64,000 nt of DNA, taken from positions 2,666,001 through 2,730,000 of the forward strand of contig NZ_CP052766.1 of assembly GCF_002499975.2 (NCBI RefSeq), written 5' to 3'. Position numbers and translations under genes: made by a program. The stretch is from Alteromonas pelagimontana (lineage in GTDB: Bacteria; Pseudomonadota; Gammaproteobacteria; Enterobacterales; Alteromonadaceae). This document shows positions 18,003 through 27,108 of the stretch, piece after piece (within the stretch, counting starts at the first letter, position 1; every line of letters begins with the position of its first letter). Below the pieces are notes generated by a model, which had not been told where the DNA came from, did not search any database, and worked only from the letters and a program-made list of their open reading frames with translations.

Positions 18003-18416
18003 ATGTCCATGCAAGGCGAGACTGAATTAATTACGTTGCTTAACCAGCTAAACCCAAAGCTGGACCCGAAGCATTACGTTTTTGTCAGTGTAGAAGATTC
18101 GGCTTTTTCAGCCTTTGGGGTTCCTGAAGTGCGAGGGTGGTTTCGTGAGTCTGAGGGTATAACGCTAATTTGCGAGCAACATTTTGCGGAGAGTAATAAC
18201 TGGCAGTACGCAGGAGTATTTCAGTGCATTACCTGCCATGTTCACTCCAGCCTTAACGCTGTAGGTATGACCGCAGCAATTTCTGCGGCTTTAGCTCGCC
18301 GAGAGATAAGCGCCAACGTTGTTGCAGCCTATTTTCACGATCATATTTTTGTTCCTATGGAAAAGGCTGAACAAGCGGTAAAAGCAATGCAAAGCGTTTC
18401 TGCAGGCCAACCATAG
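18003..18416 (+). CDS. ACT-domain protein of unknown function (COG3602-like)
   Basis: This 137-residue protein carries tandem ACT-like folds: KHYVFVSVEDSAFSAF then EGITLICEQHF in the N-half, and FQCITCHVHSSLNAVGMTAAISAAL then ISANVVAAYFHDHIFVP in the C-half. ACT domains usually bind amino acids. It lies 31 bases after dbpA with AAGGAAGGCT before the ATG at 18003. No enzyme domain is attached and no regulated neighbour is obvious. Confidence 0.8.
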   Translation: MSMQGETELITLLNQLNPKLDPKHYVFVSVEDSAFSAFGVPEVRGWFRESEGITLICEQHFAESNNWQYAGVFQCITCHVHSSLNAVGMTAAISAALARREISANVVAAYFHDHIFVPMEKAEQAVKAMQSVSAGQP

Positions 18417-18476
18417 ACACTTATACTTTACTGAAACTTTTTTTCCGTTCTGAATGTTATCTGCTACTTAGTTCCA

Positions 18477-18502
18477 CAGCCCCCTGCACGTGCAGAGGGT
18501 TG
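18477..18502. terminator. Hairpin between convergent genes
   Basis: CAGCCCCCTGC and GCAGAGGGTTG pair around an ACGT loop with one mismatch and one G-T pair. It sits between the convergent ACT-domain and M13 peptidase genes. There is no clear T-run on either side, so intrinsic termination is only probable. Confidence 0.4.
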
Positions 18503-18515
18503 CGGATTATCTACA

Positions 18516-20588
18516 CTACCAGATTTTTACCCGATCTTCTGGCGGAAGATAGAGTTTATCTTCGGGTTTAACCTCGAACGCTTGGTAAAATTCCGGCACG
18601 TTGCGCACAGCGCCATTGGCGCGGAAATGGGAAGGAGAATGAGGGTTGGTCTGCACCAAGGTGCGCAGTGACTCATCCCGATATTTATTCGCCCACACCT
18701 GGCCAAAACCAATAAATACGCGCTGGTCCCCCGTAAAGCCATCCATGACCGGAGAATCTTTGCCTTCTAGTGACATGTGGTAAGCCTTCAGGGCAATGCT
18801 GATCCCGCCAAGATCACCAATATTTTCGCCCAGGGTGTATTCGCCGTTCACAAATAGCTCGGGCAGCGCTTCAAATTCATCATATTGCTTAACTAGTTTA
18901 CCGGTTCTTGCTTCAAACTCTTTTTTATCCGCTTCTGTCCACCAGTTACGCAACATGCCATCACCATCAAAGGTAGCGCCAGAGTCGTCAAAACCATGAC
19001 CAATTTCATGTCCAATTACCGCACCAATACCGCCATAGTTGACGGCATCCTCAGCTTCCATGTCAAAAAATGGCGGTTGCAGTATTGCCGCAGGGAAGAC
19101 AATTTCGTTATGCGCAGGACTATAATAAGCATTCACTGTTTGTGGCGTCATACCCCACTCATGATCCCAAACTGGACCCCCTTGCTTTTTCAACATTTCC
19201 TCATACGCTACATCGGCAGAGCGTTTCATGTTGCCGAACAAATCATCATCATCCACTGTCATTGCGGTATAGTCTTTCCACTCATCGGGATAACCGATTT
19301 TCACCGTAAATTTTGACAGCTTATCTAATGCCTGAGCCCGTGTTTCATCGGTCATCCAGTCCAGGTCTTCGATGCTGTCTTTATAGGCGAGGAGAAGGTT
19401 ATTTACCATTTCCAACATTCGAGCTTTGGCTTCAGGCGGAAAATGCTTTTTCACATACACTTTGCCAATTATCTCGCCAACATGATCATTAAGCAGGCTA
19501 ACAGCGCGGCGCCACTGCGGCTTCTGTTCTTTTACCCCTTGCAACACTTTGCTGTAAAACTCAAAGTTCGCTTCATCGAGTTCGGAAGTCAGGCGAGTGG
19601 CAGTTGCATTCAGCAGGTTCCATTTAAGAAACAGCTTCCATTTCTCAAGAGGCATTTCTGTGATCAAGCCGTCCAGTTGCTTAAGATAGTCGGTTTGCAT
19701 CAACACCAAGCCGTCAAGATCTGTCAGCTCTGCTTGTGCCATAAAAGCAGACCAATCAAAGTCCGGCATAATGGTATCAAGTTCATCAAGCGGTACATTG
19801 TTATAATTTGACGCCCAATCGCGCGTATCTTCTTTTTTCATATGAAGCTTGGCGATATCGGTTTCTAACGTCATTAACGTATTGGCACTTTCCTGAGGCT
19901 TTTCGAAACCGGCTAAAGTAAACATTTTTTCTATATGCTTAAGATAGGCGTCGCGAATCTCTTGGGAGGTCTTACCATCTTTAAAGTAGTATTCTTTGTC
20001 AGGTAAACCCAATCCCGATTGCCAGGCAAAAATCATATAGGTTTCAGGAGACTTAAAATCGGCATATTGTCCGATTTGAATGGGCGAGCCAAAACCGTAA
20101 CGATTGGCATAAGCAAAATAAGAGGCAAGTTCTGAATAATCCGCAATGGCATCAATCATAGCAAGCTCAGACTTCAGCGGCGCAATACCTAAGGCATCAC
20201 GTTTTTCCGTATCCATATACGACTGATAAAAATCCCCAACCTTCTGCTCATCGCTGCCATCTTTGAAATCGCCTTCTGCGGAAGATTTAACAATGGCCAT
20301 GACATCGGCCTGGGCCTCGTCGTTAAGAATAACGAAGCCGCCGTAGCTAGACTTATCGGCAGGAATTTCTATTTTATCCATCCATCCGCCGTTTACGTAG
20401 CGGAAGAAATCGTCACCAGGACGAACCGACAAATCCATATTTTCTTTTATGATCCCAGATTTAAGCTGCTTTTGTTGCTGTTGAGTAATTGCTGATGTCT
20501 GCGATTCACTTTGTGTGTTTTCTGCTGTTTGGGGACTACAAGCCGTTAGCGCCAGAATTACGCTAATGCTAAGTAAAGATTTTTGCAT
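18516..20588 (-). CDS. M13-family (neprilysin-like) metallopeptidase lipoprotein
   Basis: This 690-residue zinc endopeptidase of the PepO/neprilysin family has zinc-binding HEIGH at 527-531, the third ligand E588 in GENIGDLGG, and the substrate-binding NAYYSP motif near 480. The N-terminus is a lipoprotein signal (LALTACSPQ), so it should be anchored in the periplasm or outer membrane and act on short peptides. The ATG has AGGAATC before it. It is monocistronic, with a full family-length sequence and no lesions. Confidence 0.93.
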   Translation of the reverse strand: MQKSLLSISVILALTACSPQTAENTQSESQTSAITQQQQKQLKSGIIKENMDLSVRPGDDFFRYVNGGWMDKIEIPADKSSYGGFVILNDEAQADVMAIVKSSAEGDFKDGSDEQKVGDFYQSYMDTEKRDALGIAPLKSELAMIDAIADYSELASYFAYANRYGFGSPIQIGQYADFKSPETYMIFAWQSGLGLPDKEYYFKDGKTSQEIRDAYLKHIEKMFTLAGFEKPQESANTLMTLETDIAKLHMKKEDTRDWASNYNNVPLDELDTIMPDFDWSAFMAQAELTDLDGLVLMQTDYLKQLDGLITEMPLEKWKLFLKWNLLNATATRLTSELDEANFEFYSKVLQGVKEQKPQWRRAVSLLNDHVGEIIGKVYVKKHFPPEAKARMLEMVNNLLLAYKDSIEDLDWMTDETRAQALDKLSKFTVKIGYPDEWKDYTAMTVDDDDLFGNMKRSADVAYEEMLKKQGGPVWDHEWGMTPQTVNAYYSPAHNEIVFPAAILQPPFFDMEAEDAVNYGGIGAVIGHEIGHGFDDSGATFDGDGMLRNWWTEADKKEFEARTGKLVKQYDEFEALPELFVNGEYTLGENIGDLGGISIALKAYHMSLEGKDSPVMDGFTGDQRVFIGFGQVWANKYRDESLRTLVQTNPHSPSHFRANGAVRNVPEFYQAFEVKPEDKLYLPPEDRVKIW

Positions 20589-21009
20589 ACTGATTCCTGT
20601 GTATGTGCGTTTAGGCTACGCATCTTCGGGATAGAGGTGCCTGATTCAGGCAGGTCGTCTTTTTTTAATATCACGGGTTTGCCGCTAACAAAACTATTTA
20701 TATAAAAAATACATAAGTTGTAACAACTTCCTCTTCTGCCGTGCAACAGGAGTTAGTGGTACGCCAGTTAGCTACGTTAACTTCCAAGGCGCGGCAATGC
20801 GGTGGCGCCCGTATGCATCTGGGTGATATCATTACGGCAGAGAAATGAAGTTAAAGCCTGACTACGAAAAGAGCAGGCGACGCCCGAAGATCTCGCCCCT
20901 TACCTCATTGGTAGTCAGCCAGAATACTCGTTGTCTATCTACGCCATCGGGTTCTAAACAAACCTGCTGTGGCACGCGGCTAACTGTTATTAAACGATGA
21001 GCAATAACT
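20589..21009. other. Intergenic region upstream of ABC exporter
   Basis: About 420 bases lie between divergent genes. Two short frames read like decayed protein (near 20746-20850 and near 20860-20960 on the plus strand, for example LRKEQATPEDLAPYLIG) but both have stops and no recognised family. No RNA gene or clear promoter was identified. Confidence 0.35.
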
Positions 21010-22851
21010 ATGTTTTCATTTTTTGAACGGCTTACCAAGCCGTTTCCGCAAGAATTACCTACCCAGCCCCCCAAGGGCCTGGTGGCCTTTTGTCGTTATT
21101 ACAGCCAGGGAATGTGGGGCATCATTGCGGTGGTGTCGCTGCTAAGTGCTGTGGTCGCTATTCTGGAAGTGGCGCTGTTTGGATTTTTGGGCCAAATGGT
21201 CGATTGGTTCTCCAATCACGACAGAGCAACGTTTCTCGCAGAAGAAAAATGGACGCTGCTGGGGATGGGGCTGGTGGTCGTGGTGCTTATTCCCGGTGCT
21301 ATTTTTCTGCGCTCGCTATTTAATCGTCAGTCGCTAATGGGAAATTATCCTATGCGAATACGGTGGCAGGCTCACCGCTATTTACTAGGGCAAAGTTTAA
21401 GCTTCTTCCAAAATGAGTTTGCCGGTCGGGTGGCGACAAAGGTAATGCAAACGGCACTGTCGGTACGCGAGACGGTGATGAAAATGCTCGATTTAATGGT
21501 ATACATCAGCGTGTACTTTATCTCGATGATAGTCCTGTTATTTAGCACAGACTGGCGGCTGGCGGTGCCGTTGCTTGTGTGGTTTGTCGTTTATATTCTG
21601 ATTTTGCGGGTGCTGGTGCCAAAGTTAAAAAATGTGTCCCAGCGTCAGGCTGATGCTCGTTCCATGATGACGGGGCGTATTGTTGATAGCTATACCAACA
21701 TTACCACGGTGAAGCTCTTCTCTCATAGCCAACGTGAAGCGGACTACGCAAAGGAAAGTATGGACGGCTTCTTGCGAACGGTTTACCCGCAAATGCGTCT
21801 GGTGACAATATTAGAAATATGCGTAGAAATGGCGAATGCGCTTTTAATATTCTCAGTGGGGGCATTATCCGTTTATCTTTGGTTGCACAATATTGTTTCG
21901 CCTGGCGATATCGCCGTGGCAATAAGCTTGTGCTTGCGCCTCAACGGTATGTCTCACTGGATTATGTGGGAAGTATCAGCATTATTTGAAAATCTTGGAA
22001 CAGTACAAGATGGTATCAATACCTTGGCCCAGCCCGTGGAAGTGGAAGATCGAGACAAACCTGAAGCGCTGGAAGTTAAAGGCGGGAGAATTCATTTCGA
22101 CGATGTCCGTTTTTCTTATATGGGGCACGATAATTTTCCCATCAATGTATTTAATAATTTAACTGTTGATATTCGACCGGGCGAAAAGGTTGGTCTGGTG
22201 GGCAGATCAGGGGCTGGAAAATCTACATTAGTTAACCTGCTCATGCGCTTTTACGATACCAACAGTGGTCACATTCGCATTGATGGTCAGGATATCCGCA
22301 GTGTGCCTCAGGAGCAGTTGCGTTCGATGATCAGTATGGTGACGCAAGATACGTCGCTCATGCACCGTTCAGTGAGAGACAACATTATTTACGGCCGGAC
22401 CAATGCCTCTGAAGAAGAAATGATAGCGGCAGCGAAACAGGCCGAAGCCCATGATTTCATTTTGTCGTTGTCTGATAATGAGGGCCGCACCGGTTACGAT
22501 GCTCACGTGGGAGAGCGGGGAGTTAAGCTATCAGGAGGGCAGCGCCAGCGAATTGCAATTGCAAGAGTACTGCTAAAAGATGCACCCATTTTAATCCTCG
22601 ATGAAGCGACATCAGCATTGGATTCTGAAGTAGAGGCGGCGATTCAGGATTGTCTGAATTCGGTAATGGAAAAGAAAACTGTATTGGCAATTGCACACCG
22701 TCTTTCCACTATTGCACAAATGGATCGGCTACTAGTGTTGGATAAAGGAAACATTGTCGAGCAAGGAACCCACGCTGAGCTGGTATCAAAGAATGGCATA
22801 TATGCTAAGCTGTGGGCGCACCAAACAGGTGGCTTTATTGGCGTGGAATGA
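21010..22851 (+). CDS. ABC exporter, fused permease and ATPase
   Basis: This 613-residue half-transporter has a transmembrane domain at about 35-330 (six helices) and a nucleotide-binding domain at about 355-605. Walker A is GRSGAGKST (398-406), the Q-loop VTQDTSLM, the signature LSGGQ (507-511), Walker B ILILDE (527-532) and the H-loop AIAHRLST. It belongs to the MsbA/MDR-like exporters, working as a dimer. No adjacent partner gene exists, so a homodimer is likely; the substrate is unknown. Confidence 0.88.
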   Translation: MFSFFERLTKPFPQELPTQPPKGLVAFCRYYSQGMWGIIAVVSLLSAVVAILEVALFGFLGQMVDWFSNHDRATFLAEEKWTLLGMGLVVVVLIPGAIFLRSLFNRQSLMGNYPMRIRWQAHRYLLGQSLSFFQNEFAGRVATKVMQTALSVRETVMKMLDLMVYISVYFISMIVLLFSTDWRLAVPLLVWFVVYILILRVLVPKLKNVSQRQADARSMMTGRIVDSYTNITTVKLFSHSQREADYAKESMDGFLRTVYPQMRLVTILEICVEMANALLIFSVGALSVYLWLHNIVSPGDIAVAISLCLRLNGMSHWIMWEVSALFENLGTVQDGINTLAQPVEVEDRDKPEALEVKGGRIHFDDVRFSYMGHDNFPINVFNNLTVDIRPGEKVGLVGRSGAGKSTLVNLLMRFYDTNSGHIRIDGQDIRSVPQEQLRSMISMVTQDTSLMHRSVRDNIIYGRTNASEEEMIAAAKQAEAHDFILSLSDNEGRTGYDAHVGERGVKLSGGQRQRIAIARVLLKDAPILILDEATSALDSEVEAAIQDCLNSVMEKKTVLAIAHRLSTIAQMDRLLVLDKGNIVEQGTHAELVSKNGIYAKLWAHQTGGFIGVE

Positions 22852-22980
22852 AAAGTGTAAAAGCATGTAGTAAGGGATGAAAAGAGGCAGATGCTAACAT
22901 TTTTCATTGTCGGAAGAAGAGCGTTTTGTTGAACGGTTGGCGCCAACAGCGTTCCTCGTGAGGGCATAAAGACAAAGCGC

Positions 22981-23008
22981 TTGTATCTGCTTGACGGATG
23001 AGTATAAT
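22981..23008 (+). promoter_or_regulatory. Sigma-70 promoter for tRNA-Trp (and probably secE)
   Basis: TTGTAT (22981-22986), a 16-base spacer and a perfect TATAAT (23003-23008), then a C-rich discriminator, as in stringently controlled stable-RNA promoters. The tRNA begins 95 bases downstream. Confidence 0.6.
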
Positions 23009-23102
23009 ACGCCTCCCTCCCTTGCTATTCCGCACTTTCCTCAAGAAAAGCCGCTAATTTGCTAAGGGTGGTGTAGATGAAATTTGTCAGTTTTGACACC
23101 TC

Positions 23103-23179
23103 AGGGGTGTAGTTCGAATTGGTAGAACAGCGGTCTCCAAAACCGATGGTTGGGGGTTCGAGTCCCTCCACCCCTGCCA
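23103..23179 (+). tRNA. tRNA-Trp (anticodon CCA)
   Basis: A complete cloverleaf is visible: acceptor AGGGGTG with CACCCCT, D stem GTTC/GAAC, anticodon stem GCGGT/ACCGA with loop CTCCAAA (anticodon at 23137-23139), T arm GGGGG-TTCGAGT-CCCTC. The discriminator G and an encoded CCA end (23177-23179) follow. A tRNA-Trp immediately before secE is common in gammaproteobacteria. Confidence 0.97.
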
Positions 23180-23239
23180 GATATTACTCTACGGTTGTGT
23201 GCGTAGGGATAAACGACGCAGTATTGCTAGGATCGTGAC

Positions 23240-23617
23240 ATGAGCGAAAAGACAGAAAGTTCGTCCAACCCGTTGGACATGTTTAAGTGGCTGGTAGTGA
23301 TAGCCTTATTGGCAGGACTGATTACTGCTAATCATATGTTCGGCGAAATCTCTGTGCTTTACCGCGCACTGGTAGCTGTAGCGGTGGTCGTCATCGCCGG
23401 TCTTATTGCCGCGACAACGACTAAAGGTAGCGCTTTTCTGAGTTTTGCCAAAGAATCCCGTATGGAAGTGCGCAAGGTTATCTGGCCATCACGTCAGGAA
23501 ACCAACCAAACTACATTAATTGTTATGGCCGCTACTTTGGTTATGGCACTCATTCTTTGGGGTCTGGACGGAATTATTGTTCGCCTGGTAAGTTTTATCA
23601 CTGGAATAGGAGCATAA
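23240..23617 (+). CDS. secE: Preprotein translocase subunit SecE
   Basis: This 125-residue membrane protein has three hydrophobic segments, two N-terminal (about 15-32 and 38-57) and the essential C-terminal one (about 92-120), as in E. coli. The conserved amphipathic stretch ESRMEVRKVIWPSRQET precedes the last helix. SecE clamps SecY in the translocon. nusG starts 3 bases later, so the two are co-transcribed. Confidence 0.96.
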   Translation: MSEKTESSSNPLDMFKWLVVIALLAGLITANHMFGEISVLYRALVAVAVVVIAGLIAATTTKGSAFLSFAKESRMEVRKVIWPSRQETNQTTLIVMAATLVMALILWGLDGIIVRLVSFITGIGA

Positions 23618-23620
23618 CGT

Positions 23621-24166
23621 ATGTCTGAAGAAATTAAGAAAAGATGGTATATCGTTCAGGCTTATTCTCAGTATGAGTCACGTGTCAAAAAGACCTTGCT
23701 TGAATACATCAAGATGCACAACATGGAAGAACACTTTGGTCAGGTATTGGTACCTACAGAAGAAGTGGTCGAAATGCGAGCGGGGCAGAAACGCAAATCC
23801 GAGCGAAAGTTTTTTCCAGGCTATGTATTAGTCGAAATGGCGATGAATGAAGATTCATGGCACTTGGTTAAAAGCGTTCCGCGTGTGCTTGGCTTCATTG
23901 GTGGCACCTCTGATCGCCCCATGCCGATTTCTCAGAAGGAAGCAGATGCTATCCTTAATCGTCTGGAAGAGTCGGTCGATAAGCCGAAGCCAAAAACGTT
24001 GTTCGAACCAGGCGAAGTTATTCGTGTTACCGATGGTCCTTTTGCCGATTTCAACGGTGTTGTAGAAGAAGTAGATTACGAAAAGAGCCGTGTAAAAGTC
24101 TCGGTTCTGATTTTTGGCCGCTCTACGCCGGTAGATCTGGAGTTTGGACAGGTCGAAAAAGGGTAG
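23621..24166 (+). CDS. nusG: Transcription termination/antitermination factor NusG
   Basis: This 181-residue protein has the NGN domain ([19 protein letters not shown], then [10 protein letters not shown] and [11 protein letters not shown]) and a C-terminal KOW domain ([25 protein letters not shown]). It binds RNA polymerase and couples to Rho or ribosomal S10. A strong terminator follows at 24213-24239. Confidence 0.97.
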   Translation: MSEEIKKRWYIVQAYSQYESRVKKTLLEYIKMHNMEEHFGQVLVPTEEVVEMRAGQKRKSERKFFPGYVLVEMAMNEDSWHLVKSVPRVLGFIGGTSDRPMPISQKEADAILNRLEESVDKPKPKTLFEPGEVIRVTDGPFADFNGVVEEVDYEKSRVKVSVLIFGRSTPVDLEFGQVEKG

Positions 24167-24212
24167 TTTCTTTACCAGCATGTCGAGTGCTGACGTACCG
24201 TGTTCCACAAAG

Positions 24213-24239
24213 AAGCGGCCTCCAAGTCGCTTTTTTTTT
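24213..24239 (+). terminator. Intrinsic terminator after nusG
   Basis: AAGCGGC and GTCGCTT pair fully (one G-T pair) around a six-base loop, followed by an uninterrupted run of T. It ends the tRNA-Trp-secE-nusG transcript. Confidence 0.9.
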
Positions 24240-24316
24240 GCGTTAAACTAAGCCTTCATGCCTTCAGAGAATAAATCGTTATCTGCGATAAATAAGAACA
24301 AACTTCTACCAAAGGG

Positions 24317-24345
24317 TTGCCCTAAACGATTATTTGTTGTACATT
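24317..24345 (+). promoter_or_regulatory. Promoter of the rplKAJL-rpoBC operon
   Basis: TTGCCC (24317-24322), a 17-base spacer and TACATT (24340-24345), then a GC-rich discriminator (ACGCGCCC), fit a growth-rate-controlled ribosomal-protein promoter. Confidence 0.7.
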
Positions 24346-24369
24346 ACGCGCCCTTTTAAATGGAACGGG

Positions 24370-24412
24370 AAGCCGTTAGAGCAAATATTCTCAGTATTTG
24401 CGAGGCGTTAGA
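24370..24412 (+). promoter_or_regulatory. Probable L1-binding leader of rplK-rplA
   Basis: A perfect GCAAATA/TATTTGC hairpin (24381-24387 with 24395-24401) is flanked by paired-looking GCCGTTAGA and GGCGTTAGA segments about 20 bases before rplK. In E. coli the L1 protein represses this operon through its leader; the equivalence is inferred from position and structure. Confidence 0.5.
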
Positions 24413-24433
24413 CCCACAACAGAGAGCATTAAA

Positions 24434-24862
24434 ATGGCTAAAAAAGTAAGTGGCTTAATAAAGCTTCAGGTTGCAGCTGGTGCTGCAAACCCTAGTCCTC
24501 CGGTTGGTCCAGCATTGGGTCAGCATGGTGTGAATATCATGGAATTCTGTAAGGCTTTCAATGCAAGAACTGAAAGTCTTGAAAAAGGCGCTCCAGTACC
24601 AGTTGAAATTACTGTTTACGAAGATCGCTCTTTCACATTCGAAACAAAAACTCCACCTGCTTCTTATTTGCTGAAAAAAGCAGCCGGTATCAAGAGTGGT
24701 TCAGGCCGTCCTAACACTGATAAAGTGGGTACTGTTACCCGTGCTCAATTGGAAGAAATTGCCAAGACTAAAGAGCCGGATCTGACTGCAGCTGATCTTG
24801 ACGCTGCTGTTCGTACAATTGCGGGTTCTGCTCGCAGCATGGGCTTGAACGTAGAGGGTTAA
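24434..24862 (+). CDS. rplK: 50S ribosomal protein L11
   Basis: This 142-residue L11 has the characteristic [20 protein letters not shown] and [14 protein letters not shown] stretches, and a C-terminal rRNA-binding domain with GSARSMGL. It forms the GTPase-associated centre with L10 and L12. The ATG at 24434 gives the standard N-terminus [10 protein letters not shown]; twelve upstream in-frame codons are leader sequence. rplA follows after 4 bases. Confidence 0.97.
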   Translation: MAKKVSGLIKLQVAAGAANPSPPVGPALGQHGVNIMEFCKAFNARTESLEKGAPVPVEITVYEDRSFTFETKTPPASYLLKKAAGIKSGSGRPNTDKVGTVTRAQLEEIAKTKEPDLTAADLDAAVRTIAGSARSMGLNVEG

Positions 24863-24866
24863 TCGA

Positions 24867-25562
24867 ATGGCTAAACTGACTAAACGTATGCGTACTATTC
24901 GCGAAAAAGTTGACGCGACTAAAGAGTACGAAATTTCTGAAGCGGTTGCGCTTTTAAAAGAATTAGCTACCGCTAAGTTCGCTGAAAGCGTAGACGTTGC
25001 TATCAATCTAGGTATTGATGCTAAAAAATCTGACCAAAACGTACGTGGTGCAACTGTACTGCCTAACGGTACTGGTAAAGACGTTCGTGTAGCTGTGTTC
25101 ACTCAAGGTGCGAATGCAGAAGCAGCGAAAGCAGCCGGTGCTGACATCGTCGGTATGGAAGACTTAGCTGAGCAAGTTAAGAAAGGCGAAATGAACTTTG
25201 ACGTAGTTGTTGCCAGCCCTGACGCAATGCGTGTGGTTGGTCAATTAGGTCAGATTTTAGGTCCTCGTGGTCTTATGCCTAACCCTAAAACCGGTACTGT
25301 TACGCCTGACGTAGCTACTGCGGTTAAAAATGCTAAAGCCGGTCAGGTGAGATACCGTAACGATAAGAACGGTATCATTCACGCCAGCATTGGTAAGATT
25401 GCTTTCGAAGCAGACAAAATTAAAGAAAATCTGGAATCTTTGCTGGAAGCGTTGAAGAAAGCTAAGCCTTCTTCAGCAAAAGGCACTTATATCAAGAAAG
25501 TCAGCCTGAGCACTACAATGGGTGCTGGTGTTGCTCTTGATAAAGCAAGTGTTGGCCAGTAA
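24867..25562 (+). CDS. rplA: 50S ribosomal protein L1
   Basis: This 231-residue L1 has the classic [16 protein letters not shown] start, the [15 protein letters not shown] and [11 protein letters not shown] motifs, [18 protein letters not shown], and the RNA-binding TMGAGVALD end. It forms the mobile L1 stalk at the E site and is the likely translational repressor of rplK-rplA. A weak hairpin follows the stop. Confidence 0.97.
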   Translation: MAKLTKRMRTIREKVDATKEYEISEAVALLKELATAKFAESVDVAINLGIDAKKSDQNVRGATVLPNGTGKDVRVAVFTQGANAEAAKAAGADIVGMEDLAEQVKKGEMNFDVVVASPDAMRVVGQLGQILGPRGLMPNPKTGTVTPDVATAVKNAKAGQVRYRNDKNGIIHASIGKIAFEADKIKENLESLLEALKKAKPSSAKGTYIKKVSLSTTMGAGVALDKASVGQ

Positions 25563-25573
25563 GGCTTTTTAAG

Positions 25574-25593
25574 TCAGTAAAAATACTGATTTT
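25574..25593 (+). terminator. Short hairpin with T-tract between rplA and rplJ
   Basis: TCAGTA and TACTGA pair around AAAA, followed by TTTTCT. The stem is only 6 A/T-rich pairs, so it may be a partial terminator or a processing signal. Confidence 0.35.
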
Positions 25594-25609
25594 CTCTTAA
25601 AGGTTATGG

Positions 25610-25873
25610 GTTGGAGCTGTAAACAGTATTTGCTGATTATCAGCTCCCGTCCAAGACCGCAGGTGCGATACAGTAAAAGAAGTAAGAGACCTTTTACATT
25701 CAATGTATTGCTTAATAAGACAACCTGCGCAGACGGTGCTTTCGACTCAGACTCTCTGGGGTAACGAACACCGTAGAGCGGTACGACCAGTATGATGCTG
25801 GCTGTATCAATCTGTGAACCCTGATGGAATTACTGTCATTGGTAATGAAATCAGATACAAAGAGGTGAACTCA
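25610..25873 (+). promoter_or_regulatory. L10 leader (autoregulation site of rplJ-rplL-rpoBC)
   Basis: The rplA-rplJ gap of about 310 bases contains the expected L10-leader layout. A long-range pairing joins CCGCAGGTGCG (about 25655) to CCTGCGCAGACGG (about 25730), and the GACGGTG/CACCGT stem at about 25733-25772 sits just downstream. The L10-(L12)4 complex binds this leader in enterobacteria and represses translation. It ends at the GTG of rplJ with AGAGGTG before it. Confidence 0.7.
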
Positions 25874-26392
25874 GTGGCACTAGGTTTAGCAGCTAAAAAA
25901 GAGATCGTAGCAGAAGTTTCTGACGTTGCGTCTCGCGCTCTATCCATTGCCGTCGCTGAATACCGTGGGATGGAAGTTGCAGAACTGACTGACCTGCGTA
26001 TAAAAGCTCGTGAGCAAGGCGTTTACCTAAAGGTAATACGTAACACTCTGGCTAAACGCGCATTGGCAGACAGCAAATTTGCAGACTTGGATAGTGCCTT
26101 AACTGGTCCGCTTATCTACGGCTTTTCTATTGATGCACCGGGTGGTGCAGCACGTCTTTTTAAAGACTATGGAAAGCAGAACAATAAGCTAAAGGTAACA
26201 GCGCTTTCAATAGGTAGCGGCTTGCTGGGTCCAGAAAAACTGGATGCGGTTGCCTCACTTCCGACTCGCGACGAAGCCCTTGCAAGACTACTTGCAACCT
26301 TCAAAGCACCGGTTGGCAAATTCGTTCAAACTATCAACGAAGTGCCTTCCAAATTTGTGCGCGTATTGGCGGCGATCAAAGACACCAAATAA
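25874..26392 (+). CDS. rplJ: 50S ribosomal protein L10
   Basis: This 172-residue L10 starts at GTG (25874), preceded by AGAGGTG, giving the standard [15 protein letters not shown]-terminus. Twenty upstream in-frame codons belong to the leader. The rRNA-binding N-domain has the [15 protein letters not shown] and [13 protein letters not shown] motifs, and the C-terminal helix carries L12 dimers. It is the autorepressor of this operon. Confidence 0.96.
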   Translation: MALGLAAKKEIVAEVSDVASRALSIAVAEYRGMEVAELTDLRIKAREQGVYLKVIRNTLAKRALADSKFADLDSALTGPLIYGFSIDAPGGAARLFKDYGKQNNKLKVTALSIGSGLLGPEKLDAVASLPTRDEALARLLATFKAPVGKFVQTINEVPSKFVRVLAAIKDTK

Positions 26393-26448
26393 TTGGCGTT
26401 TTTGGCATTTTGATTTTTTTAATATTTTAACCCCGGGAGTTTAGAGAA

Positions 26449-26826
26449 ATGGCTCTATCCAAAGAAGATATCTTGAACGCGATCGCTGAAATGCCAGTTA
26501 TGGAACTGGTTGAGCTGATCGAAGCTGCTGAAGAAAAATTCAATGTTTCTGCTGCCGCTGCTGTTGCAGTTGCAGGCCCAGCTGCTGGCGGCGAAGCTGC
26601 TGCAGTTGAAGAACAAACTGAATTTGACGTTGTAATGACTTCTTTCGGCGCTAACAAAGTTGCAGTTATCAAAGCAGTACGTGCTGCTACAGGTCTTGGC
26701 TTGAAAGAAGCCAAAGAACTGGTTGAATCTGCACCTAAAGCTATCAAAGAAGGCGTAGCTAAAGAAGAAGCTGAAGCACTGAAGAAAGAGCTTGAAGAAG
26801 CTGGTGCAGCAGTTGAAGTTAAGTAA
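26449..26826 (+). CDS. rplL: 50S ribosomal protein L7/L12
   Basis: This 125-residue stalk protein has the N-terminal dimerisation domain ([23 protein letters not shown] split by helices), an alanine-rich hinge at about 40-52, and the C-terminal factor-binding domain with [22 protein letters not shown] perfect 28-bp palindrome with a T-run follows. Confidence 0.97.
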   Translation: MALSKEDILNAIAEMPVMELVELIEAAEEKFNVSAAAAVAVAGPAAGGEAAAVEEQTEFDVVMTSFGANKVAVIKAVRAATGLGLKEAKELVESAPKAIKEGVAKEEAEALKKELEEAGAAVEVK

Positions 26827-26861
26827 TCTAGTTTGATTAGATTACCTGCCTGAAACGGCAA

Positions 26862-26894
26862 GGCTGGTGGTTAATATTAACCACCAGCCTTTTT
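26862..26894 (+). terminator. Attenuator between rplL and rpoB
   Basis: A perfect 28-base palindrome (GGCTGGTGGTTAAT and its complement) is followed by TTTTT. Position matches the partial terminator that reduces rpoBC transcription relative to rplJL in enterobacteria; readthrough must occur because no strong promoter is evident before rpoB. Confidence 0.85.
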
Positions 26895-27108
26895 GCGCTG
26901 TAGGGAATACAGTTTCTAGCCCTTTACTGTAAGTCGTCAGGCGCAATTCGGGTCACCATTAAAAAGCAGAAAAGCAACAAGTTAACTAATAATTGGTTAA
27001 ATTTTGTTGTATGCTGGTGAACTTGCCCGAAAAAAGGGTCGCGGAAGTTTGTTGTCTGGATTTTTTCGGACAGCAGGTTGGGTCATAAATCAGCAGGCTG
27101 AGGAACCC

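Noticed and set aside
25814..25873. Twenty extra codons before rplJ
   Set aside because: This stretch is part of the L10 regulatory leader; the GTG at 25874 has a strong ribosome binding site and the standard N-terminus.
27004..27108. In-frame 35-codon N-terminal extension of rpoB
   Set aside because: The extension is not conserved, lacks a ribosome binding site, and the internal ATG at 27109 has one and gives the exact E. coli length.
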